Assembly (NCBI RefSeq): GCF_034314085.1
Contig: NZ_JAVIWI010000001.1
Location: 4,340,001 to 4,404,000, forward strand
Source: Undibacterium sp. 5I1
Lineage (GTDB): Bacteria > Pseudomonadota > Gammaproteobacteria > Burkholderiales > Burkholderiaceae_D
Length of the DNA: 64,000 nt
Direction of reading: 5' to 3'
Positions 56,223-64,000 of the stretch are shown here, piece after piece (within the stretch, counting starts at the first letter, position 1; each line of letters starts with the position of its first letter). The notes beneath the pieces are model-generated. The model did not search any database and had not been told where the DNA came from. It saw only the letters and a program-made list of their open reading frames with translations. Made by a program: the position numbers and the translations under genes.

Positions 56223-59200
56223 ATGAAATTTACCGACATTTTTATCAAGCGTCCGGTACTCGCCATCGTCGTGAGTTTGCTGATTGTGGTACTCGGTATG
56301 CGGTCTTTGTTTAGCTTACCCGTCAACCAATATCCGCATACTCAAAATGCGGTGGTCACTATCTCGACGACTTACTTTGGTGCTGACGCGCAGACCATCG
56401 CTGGCTTTATCACGCAGCCATTAGAGTCTGCTATTGCGCAGGCGCAGGGGATTGATTATTTATCTTCCTCCAGCTCCAGTGGCGTATCAACAATTACCGC
56501 AACCTTGCGTCTTAACTACGATGCGAACCGGGCTTTGACTGAAATCAGCACCCAGGTTAATTCGGTTAAAAACCAGTTACCTGCACAAGCGCAGCAACCA
56601 GTTTTGACTGTACAAACCGGTCAGACCACGGATGCGATGTATATGGGCTTTTATAGCGACACTTTGCCAACTAATAACGTGACTGATTTTTTGATCCGCG
56701 TTGTTAAGCCAAAGTTAGATTCGATTGAAGGCGTACAAACCGCCGAGCTGTTAGGTGCCCGCCAATTTGCTCTGCGTGCTTGGCTGGACGCACAAAAAAT
56801 GGCGGCATTTAGCGTTACCGCAGCTGATGTCAGTACTGCCTTAGCCTCCAATAATTATCTGACCGCATTGGGCGCCTCCAAAGGCCAAATGGTGACAGTG
56901 CCTTTAACCGCGGGTACGGATTTACACTCGGTTGAGGAATTTAAGAAGCTGGCAATCAAGCAAAATAACGGCGCAATTGTCCGTTTGGAGGATGTTGCTA
57001 CCGTCACTCTGGGGTCAGAAAATTATGACTTTAACGTGGCGTTTAGTGGCGTTCGTTCGGTGTTTATCGGTATTAAAGTAGCGCCGGAAGCGAACATCCT
57101 TGATGTCGCAAAACGCGTTCGCACGGCTTTCCCGGGAATTCAATCGCAATTACCATCTGGTCTTACCGGGCAGATCGTGTATGACTCCACCGAGTTCATT
57201 AACACCTCGATCGAAGAAGTCGTCAAAACGTTGTTAGAAGCGCTGTTAATTGTGACGGTGGTGATCTACTTGTTCCTCGGTAGTTTCCGCGCGGTGATGG
57301 TGCCTGTGATTGCGATGCCGCTGTCACTTATTGGTACTTTCTTCGTGATGCTGATGTTTGGCTACTCCATCAATTTACTGACCTTACTCGCGCTGGTGCT
57401 AGCGATTGGTCTGGTAGTGGATGATGCGATTATCGTGGTCGAAAACGTCGATAGACACATGAAAGAAGGCAAGTCCATCATGGACTCTTCCTTGCTTGCG
57501 GCACGTGAATTGGCCTCGCCGATTTTGGCAATGACCGTCGTGCTGATTGCAGTGTATGTCCCTATCGGTTTCCAGGGTGGTTTAACCGGTGCTTTGTTTA
57601 CTGAGTTTGCTTTTACTCTGGCTGGCGCGGTTGCCATGTCTGGTATCGTCGCCTTGACCTTATCACCGATGATGTGCTCCCGCTTCTTTAAGATGGAGCA
57701 AACTAATGGCCGTTTCGCAAAATACATTGACCATACCTTTGAAAAAGTTCGCGGCAGATATTTACGTATTTTGCATAGCTTGTTAAATACCTGGCCTGTG
57801 CTGATTGTGATGAGCGTGATTCTGATTTTATGCTTGGGACTGATGTTTAAGATGTCGCAGTCTGAACTGGCGCCAGAAGAAGATCAGGGCATCGTCTTAT
57901 CACAAGTCGTCGGTGCGCCAACAGCGACATCCGACCAGATGCAAACTTACGCCGATCAGGTATTTAAAGTGGCGCATGACATGCCGGAATACAAGCAGAT
58001 GTTCCAGATCACCGGCGTGCCAACGACCAATGCTGGTATTGGCGGCGTCTTGCTGAAAGACTGGAGCGAACGTGGCCGCAGTGCCAAGCAAATTCAGCAA
58101 GACTTGCAAGCAAAGTGGAACAAGATTGCCGGTGCCAGAATCGCAGCCTTCCAGTTCCCTGCATTGCCTGGTTCATCCGGTTTGCCGATCCAGTTTTTGA
58201 TCACGACGACCGAGCCTTTTGAAAACTTAAATTCAGTTACTCAACAAGTGATGGACAAAGCTCGTACCTCCGGTAAGTTTTACTTTATGGACGTGGATTT
58301 AAAACTGGATAAACCGCAAGCCACTCTGGAAGTTGACCGCGACAAAATTACTGCGCTAGGAATGACGCAGCAAGATGTGGGTCAGGCTTTGGGCGCGGCC
58401 TTAGGTGGTGGTTATGTAAATTACTTCTCCATCGCTGGTCGCTCCTACAAAGTGATACCGCAAGTGCAGCAGGTGGACCGTTTAAATCCAGAGAATTTGC
58501 TCGATTTTTATATCCGCACACCAACCGGTAGCATGATACCGGCAAGTACCGTGGCTCACATCACCACCAGCGTGGTACCAGAGGCGATTAACCGGTTTCA
58601 GCAGTTGAACTCGGCAACTATTTCTGGCGTAGCAGGCGTATCGCAAGATGAGGCATTGACTTATCTGAGTGGCTTGGTCAAAGAGATTGCGCCTGTTGGC
58701 TACACCGTAGATTACGCTGGACAGTCGCGTCAGTTCAAGAGCGAATCAGGCGGCTTTCTGGTGACGATGGCGTTTGCGGTGATTATCGTTTTCCTCGCAT
58801 TAGCGGCGCAGTTTGAAAGCTTCCGCGATCCGATCGTGATTTTGGTCTCGGTACCATTGGCTTTATTTGGCGCGATGATTTTCATCTTCTGGGGCTTCTC
58901 TTCGGTCAATATTTATACTCAGGTTGGTTTGGTGACCTTGATGGGGCTGATTAGTAAGCACGGTATCTTGATCGTTGAATTTGCGAATCAGTTACGTAAA
59001 AAAGGCTTGAGTAAACGTGACGCGATTGAAGAAGCTGCTGGCGAACGTCTGCGCCCGATTCTGATGACTACCGCAGCGATGGTGTTCGGCGTATTACCTC
59101 TGGTGATCGCGTCCGGCGCAGGCGCAGCAGGTCGTCATGCGATGGGTCTGGTGATTTTTACCGGACTCTCCATCGGCACACTGTTCACCTTGTTTGTGGT

Positions 59201-59306
59201 GCCTGCAATGTATCTTGCGATCTCAGGAAAACATGTTGCTGAGACGCCTGCCGAGCCAGTGGATGCTAGCCACCGCGACGACAATACAGTGCCAAAATTG
59301 GTGTAA
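56223..59306 (+). CDS. RND multidrug efflux permease (MexI/MexW-like)
   Basis: 1027 aa proton-driven pump with twelve membrane helices and two large periplasmic loops. Motifs: VNQYPHTQNAVVTIST near the N terminus, LVVDDAIIVVENVDRH holding the TM4 relay aspartates, and MGLISKHGILIVEFANQLRK in the second half. RBS AAAGGAG. Last gene of the operon; terminated by the hairpin at 59467. Only about family-level similarity to the first pump at 31509, so the two loci are not a recent duplication. Confidence 0.95.
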   Translation: MKFTDIFIKRPVLAIVVSLLIVVLGMRSLFSLPVNQYPHTQNAVVTISTTYFGADAQTIAGFITQPLESAIAQAQGIDYLSSSSSSGVSTITATLRLNYDANRALTEISTQVNSVKNQLPAQAQQPVLTVQTGQTTDAMYMGFYSDTLPTNNVTDFLIRVVKPKLDSIEGVQTAELLGARQFALRAWLDAQKMAAFSVTAADVSTALASNNYLTALGASKGQMVTVPLTAGTDLHSVEEFKKLAIKQNNGAIVRLEDVATVTLGSENYDFNVAFSGVRSVFIGIKVAPEANILDVAKRVRTAFPGIQSQLPSGLTGQIVYDSTEFINTSIEEVVKTLLEALLIVTVVIYLFLGSFRAVMVPVIAMPLSLIGTFFVMLMFGYSINLLTLLALVLAIGLVVDDAIIVVENVDRHMKEGKSIMDSSLLAARELASPILAMTVVLIAVYVPIGFQGGLTGALFTEFAFTLAGAVAMSGIVALTLSPMMCSRFFKMEQTNGRFAKYIDHTFEKVRGRYLRILHSLLNTWPVLIVMSVILILCLGLMFKMSQSELAPEEDQGIVLSQVVGAPTATSDQMQTYADQVFKVAHDMPEYKQMFQITGVPTTNAGIGGVLLKDWSERGRSAKQIQQDLQAKWNKIAGARIAAFQFPALPGSSGLPIQFLITTTEPFENLNSVTQQVMDKARTSGKFYFMDVDLKLDKPQATLEVDRDKITALGMTQQDVGQALGAALGGGYVNYFSIAGRSYKVIPQVQQVDRLNPENLLDFYIRTPTGSMIPASTVAHITTSVVPEAINRFQQLNSATISGVAGVSQDEALTYLSGLVKEIAPVGYTVDYAGQSRQFKSESGGFLVTMAFAVIIVFLALAAQFESFRDPIVILVSVPLALFGAMIFIFWGFSSVNIYTQVGLVTLMGLISKHGILIVEFANQLRKKGLSKRDAIEEAAGERLRPILMTTAAMVFGVLPLVIASGAGAAGRHAMGLVIFTGLSIGTLFTLFVVPAMYLAISGKHVAETPAEPVDASHRDDNTVPKLV

Positions 59307-59346
59307 TTAATGGGTTTGCTCTGCTAGTTTTATCTGATATTTGTGC

Positions 59347-59388
59347 AGTTAATTATGTAGTTAATTTTGCAGTTAATTGTCTAGTTAA
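59347..59388. repeat. 12-bp tandem repeat, about three and a half units
   Basis: AGTTAATTATGT, AGTTAATTTTGC, AGTTAATTGTCT, then AGTTAA. It lies 40 bp after the RND pump stop and before its terminator, in the same kind of position as the 12-bp array at 2422. Confidence 0.75.
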
Positions 59389-59466
59389 GCAGATGTCAAA
59401 AAGAACGAAGCAAAAAGCCAATTAATAGTGAAAGCAATAGTGACACGAAGAACGGAAGTAAAGCAA

Positions 59467-59497
59467 AACCCACCTTTTAATCAAGGTGGGTTTTTTA
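59467..59497 (+). terminator. Rho-independent terminator of the OMF-MFP-RND operon
   Basis: AACCCACCTT and AAGGTGGGTT form a 10-bp stem with a 4-6-nt loop followed by a T run. Confidence 0.9.
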
Positions 59498-59585
59498 TTA
59501 CATCGCTTAGATTTCTCTAAGCTGATTAGGATTTTTTTTTGTGATTAACAACAATTAATCAAATTAAATTAAAGCGGATGCTCAA

Positions 59586-60896
59586 TTGAAAATCGGTTTA
59601 CAAACATGGGGCAGTGAAGGCGATGTCCAGCCATTTATCGCATTGGCGGCAGGCTTAGTACAGGCTGGGCATGTTGTGACTTTGCTCGTGACTGATAATG
59701 AGGGGCGGGATTACAGCAAGTATTCTGAGCAGTTCGGATTTACGTTGATTAATGTACTTGGCACCGAGGAAATGTCGCCAGAAGTGATGGAGCAACTTTG
59801 GCGAAAAATGATTGGTACGCGTAATCTGATCACGCAAACCGAGATGATCCTGAGTTTTGGATTTGATCCGGTGATGGAGCAGATGTTTGCTGCGGCAAAA
59901 GAGCTGTGCGCCAATAATGATCTGGTGGTGGGACATTTTTTCTTGCATCCCTTACGAGCCGCTGCGGAGAAATCTGCAACGCCGATTGTGACGATCAATC
60001 TTGTCCATAGTTTGCAGCCATCGGCGTTTTTGTGCCCGGGAGGATTCCCTGACTTTGGGTCTTGGAGTTATCCCTTCGCATGGAAAATAGTGCGCGTTAT
60101 TCTGAATCATATTTTTTTGCCGCGAGTGAATGCGCTCAGGCACAGAGAAAACCTGATTCCCAATACCGATGTCATCCAGCAGAGCTGGGTATCTGAGCGA
60201 TTGAATCTGATTGCGGTCAGCCCCAGCATCTTTCATGTGCCACCTGACTGGAAGGGCACACACAGCGTCTGCGGCTTTCTTAACTTACCAAAAGGTTTAC
60301 CGCAAGCTGCGTCACCGGCCGGGCTGGAAGAATTTATTGCTGCTGGAAACCCACCTGTTTATTTCTGCTTTGGCAGTATGATGATTCATCATTTGAATTA
60401 CATCCAGCAGACCGTAGCGCTTTGGAATGAGGCGGTTAAGCGTGTCGGTTGCCGCGCTATATTCCAACTGCCTTGGGACGATTTGTCGGTGTTTGATTGC
60501 AGCACAAACGTCTTCAAGTTACAGCGTTCTACTCATCAAATTATCTTCCCGCGCTGCGCTTTGATCGTCCATCACGGCGGCTCTGGAACCACGCAGGCTA
60601 GCCTGCGCGCAGGGCGACCATCGGTGGTAGTTGCTCATATCGCTGATCAATTTTTTTGGGGCGCAGAGCTACAACGACTTGGTGTCGCCGGACCAAAACT
60701 GACCCGTAAGCGACTTTCTGCAAAGCGTCTAGCAGCCGCTATCGCTAAGGTATTGGCATCGCCAGACATGGCAAACCGCGCAGCAACAATTGCTCAGGCA
60801 ATGGCGCAGGAGAATGGTGTGGACGTGGCCGTTAAATTGCTGGAGGCTTGTATCAGTCGGCCATCTTCTACAAGCGGTTTGGTCACTGAATCTTAG
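59586..60896 (+). CDS. GT1-family (UGT-like) glycosyltransferase
   Basis: 436 aa. N-terminal Rossmann domain begins MKIGLQTWGSEGDVQPF, the start typical of sterol-glucosyl/rhamnosyl transferase-like GT1 enzymes. The C-terminal donor domain has YFCFGSMM and LIVHHGGSGTTQASLRAGRPSVV, the HGGxGT nucleotide-sugar motif. It starts with TTG; a four-codon frame ATG CTC AAT TGA (59578-59589) overlaps this start, which may allow stop-restart coupling. It probably glycosylates a lipid or secondary metabolite; acceptor unknown. Confidence 0.88.
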   Translation: MKIGLQTWGSEGDVQPFIALAAGLVQAGHVVTLLVTDNEGRDYSKYSEQFGFTLINVLGTEEMSPEVMEQLWRKMIGTRNLITQTEMILSFGFDPVMEQMFAAAKELCANNDLVVGHFFLHPLRAAAEKSATPIVTINLVHSLQPSAFLCPGGFPDFGSWSYPFAWKIVRVILNHIFLPRVNALRHRENLIPNTDVIQQSWVSERLNLIAVSPSIFHVPPDWKGTHSVCGFLNLPKGLPQAASPAGLEEFIAAGNPPVYFCFGSMMIHHLNYIQQTVALWNEAVKRVGCRAIFQLPWDDLSVFDCSTNVFKLQRSTHQIIFPRCALIVHHGGSGTTQASLRAGRPSVVVAHIADQFFWGAELQRLGVAGPKLTRKRLSAKRLAAAIAKVLASPDMANRAATIAQAMAQENGVDVAVKLLEACISRPSSTSGLVTES

Positions 60897-60917
60897 ACGA
60901 GTAATTTAAGGCGAATG

Positions 60918-61003
60918 AATATACTCCTTATCTGTATATGTAGGTTGTCCATACAATTATTGGTCAACAGGGCATATTTATAAATATTTATGGGGAGTAT
61001 ATG
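60918..61003 (+). repeat. T84 interspersed palindromic element, copy 7
   Basis: ATATACTCC to TGGGGAGTATATG with internal TTGTCCATA and TTGGTCAA arms. Plus orientation. Lies between two co-directional genes. The rest of the 285-bp gap shows nothing else. Confidence 0.85.
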
Positions 61004-61181
61004 TTTATGTCCTTAGATATTTGTAATCGTCCAACACGATTTATATCGCTATATCTTTGCTCAAAAGAATCATTGAACGCGTATTTTTTGCGAATCGCCA
61101 TGTACAATCTTTCGGGTACCTACATCGCTTAATTTGTTCACATATTTGGATCATTAATTCAGATCACCGACAGGAACTACC

Positions 61182-63236
61182 TTGCTTAATTTCATGAACC
61201 CCAAAACATCGCCGGACAAGTTAGCCAAACTCGTTGGTGCGGCGACGGTGCTTGGTATGCTTTATTTTGGCAGAGAGTTTCTGATCCCGATTACCTTAGC
61301 TGTGATTTTGAGTTTGTTGATTGCACCTCTTATCCGGCGTATGCGACACATTGGTTTTGGGCATGCGGCGTCGGTGATTGTGTCGGTCGTCACGCTCACG
61401 CTGGCGCTGAGTACTTTGTGTATTTTGGTTGGCGTGCAGGTGATACAAATGGGTGCTAGCCTGCCAAAATATGAAGAGACCATCCGTGGCAAACTCCGCG
61501 CACTGGATCAGTTAACGCTGGGCAAACTGAACGCACTGACCGGACAGGCAGACCGGGTGATGGATGGTTTATCGGACTATTCAAAACCAGTTAGCAGCGT
61601 GCCAGAGAGTTTGGCTCCGGCAGAGACCCCGACTAAGGTCGCTAGTAATCCTAAGCATGGAGCCAACAAGGCTGCAAATAGTACCGCGGCTAGTTCCATC
61701 AACGTCGCAGCCAATGGTGGAGTGCATGCAGGAACAAGCGTAGGAACAAACGCAGGAACAACTACCGGAGAAATGATCACCGCCACTAAAAGTATTACTC
61801 CCATACCAGTGGAAATACGTTCGCCGCCGTTAAAGCCTTTCCAGCTAATAGAAAAAATATTTAACTCAATATGGGGACCAATCGAGACCACCGGTATTGT
61901 CTTTGTTGTCCTGATATTCGTCTTACTTGAGCACGAAGCCCTGCGGGATCGTTTTATCCGGCTCATCGGCAAGCATGATTTACGCGAGACCACCATTGCA
62001 GTCAATGACGCTGGCGAGCGGCTTTCCCGGTTTTTCTTATCTCAGTTCGGAGTGAACATTGCGGTGGGTTTGCTGATCTGGTTAGGGCTGAGCGTCATCG
62101 GGCTTTCGCAAGCCTTGCTGTGGGGCGCGATGGCTGCTATTTTGCGATTCATCCCCTATGTCGGCGTCTGGATTGCTGCGGTCTGTGCGACCTTGTTAGC
62201 CGCTGCAATCGCGCCAGGATGGTCGCTGGCGCTGATGACGATCAGTCTGTTTTTTGTGGTGGAGTTGGTGATTTCCCAATTGATAGAGCCGCATCTGTAC
62301 GGACACACCACCGGATTATCGCCATTATCCGTCGTGATCGCGGCCATCTTCTGGAGCTGGTTATGGGGGCCGGTAGGTTTAGTGTTATCCACCCCGCTGA
62401 CGCTTTGTCTGGTGGTCGCCGGGCGCTATATCAGCTCGCTGAATTTTTTAGAAGTATTGTTGGGTGAGATACCTGCACTCACCATGCCAGAAAATTTTTA
62501 CCAGCGCGCCTTAGCCGGTGATGCACAAGAAATTATCGCCAACGCCCGCCGCTTCTTAAAACGCAAGTCGTTTAGTGCCTATTGCGACACGGTATTGGTT
62601 CCAGCCTTACATTTGGCAAAAATGGATTTTACTGACAGGGCGATCACCAAGGCGGAGCAAATCAAAGTCAGTAACGCGATTGCATCGGTGCTTCAGGAGT
62701 TGAGTGAGAACAGAAAATGGTGGAAGCATTATTCCCGTACTTCTTTATTGGAAGGAATGACCTTAGGGCGGCAATTACGTAGTCAGCGCGAACGGATAAT
62801 CGGACAGTGGCAAGGACCGATGAATGCTCCCGCCGGATCCATTTTGCTGAGTATAGGACTAAACGACATCACAGATGAACTGGCCGCAGAAATACTGGTG
62901 AGAGTTCTACGGGCACAGCATATTGATGCACGTCATATCTCTATGGAAGAATTTGGGTTGCCACCACCACCGGATTCGACTCCTGACATCATTTCCATGA
63001 TCTGTTTTGTCTGTGCCGATCCGATCAAAGCTCAACAACATTTAGAATCCACTGCCGCCAAATTACGTAGCCAACTGCCACACGTCAAGATCGTAGCGGT
63101 CTTGCTAGCCAATCCGTTTGATGAAACTGAAGGTGTTTTGCAAGAGGTTGCCGGTACTGATCAGATAGTCAGGTCTTACCAGGAAGCGCTGCAAACTTGT
63201 CTTGAGATCATGCCGGTTTCCAGCACGGTGAGTTAG
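61182..63236 (+). CDS. AI-2E/PerM-family transporter with a large C-terminal soluble domain
   Basis: 684 aa, almost twice the length of a basic PerM/TqsA protein. Membrane helices at about 15-35, 40-60 and 65-90, a low-complexity Ala/Thr/Gly loop (about 130-205), then helices from about 235 to 415 with the family-like SLFFVVELVISQLIEPHLYG segment. A soluble C-terminal region of roughly 260 residues follows (about 420-684) and looks like a separate regulatory domain. TTG start with CAGGAA upstream; an ATG four codons later is the alternative. Substrate unknown; autoinducer export is known only for some members. Confidence 0.85.
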   Translation: MLNFMNPKTSPDKLAKLVGAATVLGMLYFGREFLIPITLAVILSLLIAPLIRRMRHIGFGHAASVIVSVVTLTLALSTLCILVGVQVIQMGASLPKYEETIRGKLRALDQLTLGKLNALTGQADRVMDGLSDYSKPVSSVPESLAPAETPTKVASNPKHGANKAANSTAASSINVAANGGVHAGTSVGTNAGTTTGEMITATKSITPIPVEIRSPPLKPFQLIEKIFNSIWGPIETTGIVFVVLIFVLLEHEALRDRFIRLIGKHDLRETTIAVNDAGERLSRFFLSQFGVNIAVGLLIWLGLSVIGLSQALLWGAMAAILRFIPYVGVWIAAVCATLLAAAIAPGWSLALMTISLFFVVELVISQLIEPHLYGHTTGLSPLSVVIAAIFWSWLWGPVGLVLSTPLTLCLVVAGRYISSLNFLEVLLGEIPALTMPENFYQRALAGDAQEIIANARRFLKRKSFSAYCDTVLVPALHLAKMDFTDRAITKAEQIKVSNAIASVLQELSENRKWWKHYSRTSLLEGMTLGRQLRSQRERIIGQWQGPMNAPAGSILLSIGLNDITDELAAEILVRVLRAQHIDARHISMEEFGLPPPPDSTPDIISMICFVCADPIKAQQHLESTAAKLRSQLPHVKIVAVLLANPFDETEGVLQEVAGTDQIVRSYQEALQTCLEIMPVSSTVS

Positions 63237-63268
63237 ATTTTTTCTGATGCTATTGTAATGATGTAATT

Positions 63269-63353
63269 AATATACTCCTGCTGGGTATTTTAAATCGTTT
63301 AATGATTAATTAGTCTATAGGGCGATTTATTTAATTTTTGGGGGGAGTATATT
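63269..63353 (+). repeat. T84 interspersed palindromic element, copy 8
   Basis: AATATACTCC to GGGGGGAGTATATT. The internal arms are the most diverged of the set (TCGTTTAAT / ATTAGTC). Plus orientation. Lies between convergent genes. Confidence 0.82.
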
Positions 63354-63414
63354 CAGAGATGGTTCTTTTTGGTGCCTACATGTAGCTTGAATGTCAATGC
63401 ACATAACAGCAAGA

Positions 63415-63461
63415 CACCCTTGTGTTGAGATGTCTTGATGTTTTACCTTTTTGCATCTGGT
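63415..63461. repeat. Family B element, partial copy 3
   Basis: TGTGTTGAGATGTCTTGATG and the following TTTTACC...GCATCTGGT match the right half of family B copy 1 (around 43697-43738). It abuts the stop codon of the esterase gene. Confidence 0.55.
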
Positions 63462-64000
63462 CAACCACCGTTTCTAGGTTGGCAAGACTGATGACTCAAA
63501 AAAAACCGCAGCATTTCTCGTGAGGCATCAGGGCCTTTAGGGTCAGTGTAGCTGCCAGCGGGGTTTCCGCCAGACCAGGCATGTCCCGCCTCATGGATCA
63601 CCCAGTGCTCTGCGATGGAATGGCCCTCACTGTCGTGGTAACAGGTTGTCGAGTAAGTGTATCCACCATGTGTCTTGCCTGTTTGTATCGAGATATTCTG
63701 AGGTGATTCTGGATCGATTTCTACGTCTTGAGCGGCGATATTCTGCTTAATCAGATGATCGCCATTATTGGCGTTAACTGTACGGTCCTTGTCACCATGA
63801 AAAACAATAATCGGGATGGTAGTCTGAATTGACTCTTCTACTTGTTGGTACTTTGCTCTATAGCTGCCCTGTCGCATTGCTGACAAGGCCGAGGGTATAT
63901 TATTTGCAGAGGCATAAGGTAATCCAGAGTGCACTCCAACCGCCGCATAAATATCTGGATACAACGTTGCCACCGTAACCGCCATTGCGCCGCCAGCAGA
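63461..64000 (-). CDS. PHB depolymerase/LpqC-type esterase, 5' end outside window
   Basis: Alpha/beta-hydrolase. The frame is open to the right edge, where the minus strand reads SAGGAMAV, the nucleophile elbow (GxSAGG) of the poly-hydroxybutyrate depolymerase family, so the start lies beyond 64000. YPDIYAAVGVHSGLPY, IPIIVFHGDKDRTV (catalytic Asp region) and HEAGHAWSGGNPAGSY (catalytic His region) follow. The visible part is 180 codons. It hydrolyses an ester; a PHB-type or feruloyl-type substrate cannot be told apart here. The stop abuts a partial family B repeat. Confidence 0.88.
   Translation of the reverse strand, partial: SAGGAMAVTVATLYPDIYAAVGVHSGLPYASANNIPSALSAMRQGSYRAKYQQVEESIQTTIPIIVFHGDKDRTVNANNGDHLIKQNIAAQDVEIDPESPQNISIQTGKTHGGYTYSTTCYHDSEGHSIAEHWVIHEAGHAWSGGNPAGSYTDPKGPDASREMLRFFLSHQSCQPRNGG

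Noticed and set aside
2422..59388. Tandem or interspersed repeats as CRISPR
   Set aside because: The tandem arrays have no spacers, units are only 9-12 bp, and no cas gene is present.
2589..63353. T84 copies as integron attC sites
   Set aside because: They are 80-90-bp imperfect palindromes, but they lack the GTTRRRY core and its complement, no integron integrase is in the window, and the copies do not alternate with single-gene cassettes.

Overview
The window looks like chromosomal DNA of a betaproteobacterium in the order Burkholderiales, probably Oxalobacteraceae (Undibacterium/Herminiimonas-like). The evidence is the complete Gram-negative dcw cluster in canonical order, a meso-DAP type MurE, the FtsZ tail ending in DIPAFLRKQ, a peroxiredoxin close to ftsZ, and two RND efflux loci. 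The genus is an inference from recalled protein similarity.

Layout. (1) 2-2419: 3' part of a membrane PAS-GAF-GGDEF-EAL cyclic-di-GMP enzyme. (2) 3.06-20.5 kb: dcw cluster mraZ-rsmH-ftsL-ftsI-murE-murF-mraY-murD-ftsW-murG-murC-ddl-ftsQ-ftsA-ftsZ. It has a recognisable mra promoter with four phased MraZ boxes, and a bidirectional terminator after ftsZ. (3) 20.6-28.9 kb: a secreted subtilase and an RCC1-repeat lipoprotein, a Prx5-type peroxiredoxin, uppP-recQ, a cytochrome c and a YkgJ-type protein. (4) 29.5-37.3 kb: tetR-MFP-RND efflux operon with its operator, then a Pcm-like methyltransferase, a rhodanese and a TolC-type outer-membrane channel. (5) 37.5-43.3 kb: fatty-acid-hydroxylase-like membrane protein, Cys-rich and Ser/Gly-rich exported proteins, a two-component system and a parvulin lipoprotein. 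(6) 43.3-48.0 kb: a decayed zone with a glutathione S-transferase remnant, several mobile-repeat families, an IS3 transposase fragment, and an orphan Rhs C-terminal nuclease-like tip with a frameshifted putative immunity gene. (7) 48.1-64 kb: HtrA/DegQ protease, SAM methyltransferase, a second two-component system divergent from an OMF-MFP-RND operon, a glycosyltransferase, an AI-2E/PerM family protein and the 3' part of a PHB-depolymerase-type esterase.

Functionally the window combines peptidoglycan precursor synthesis and division (dcw, plus undecaprenyl-PP recycling by UppP), envelope quality control (DegQ, parvulin) and drug export (two RND systems, TolC).

The most unusual content is non-coding. 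Eight copies of an ~84-bp asymmetric palindromic element bounded by TATACTCC/GGGAGTATA lie in intergenic DNA. At least four further repeat families (here called A, B, D, E) crowd the accessory regions and have supplied the ends of some open reading frames. No tRNA, rRNA or CRISPR array was seen.
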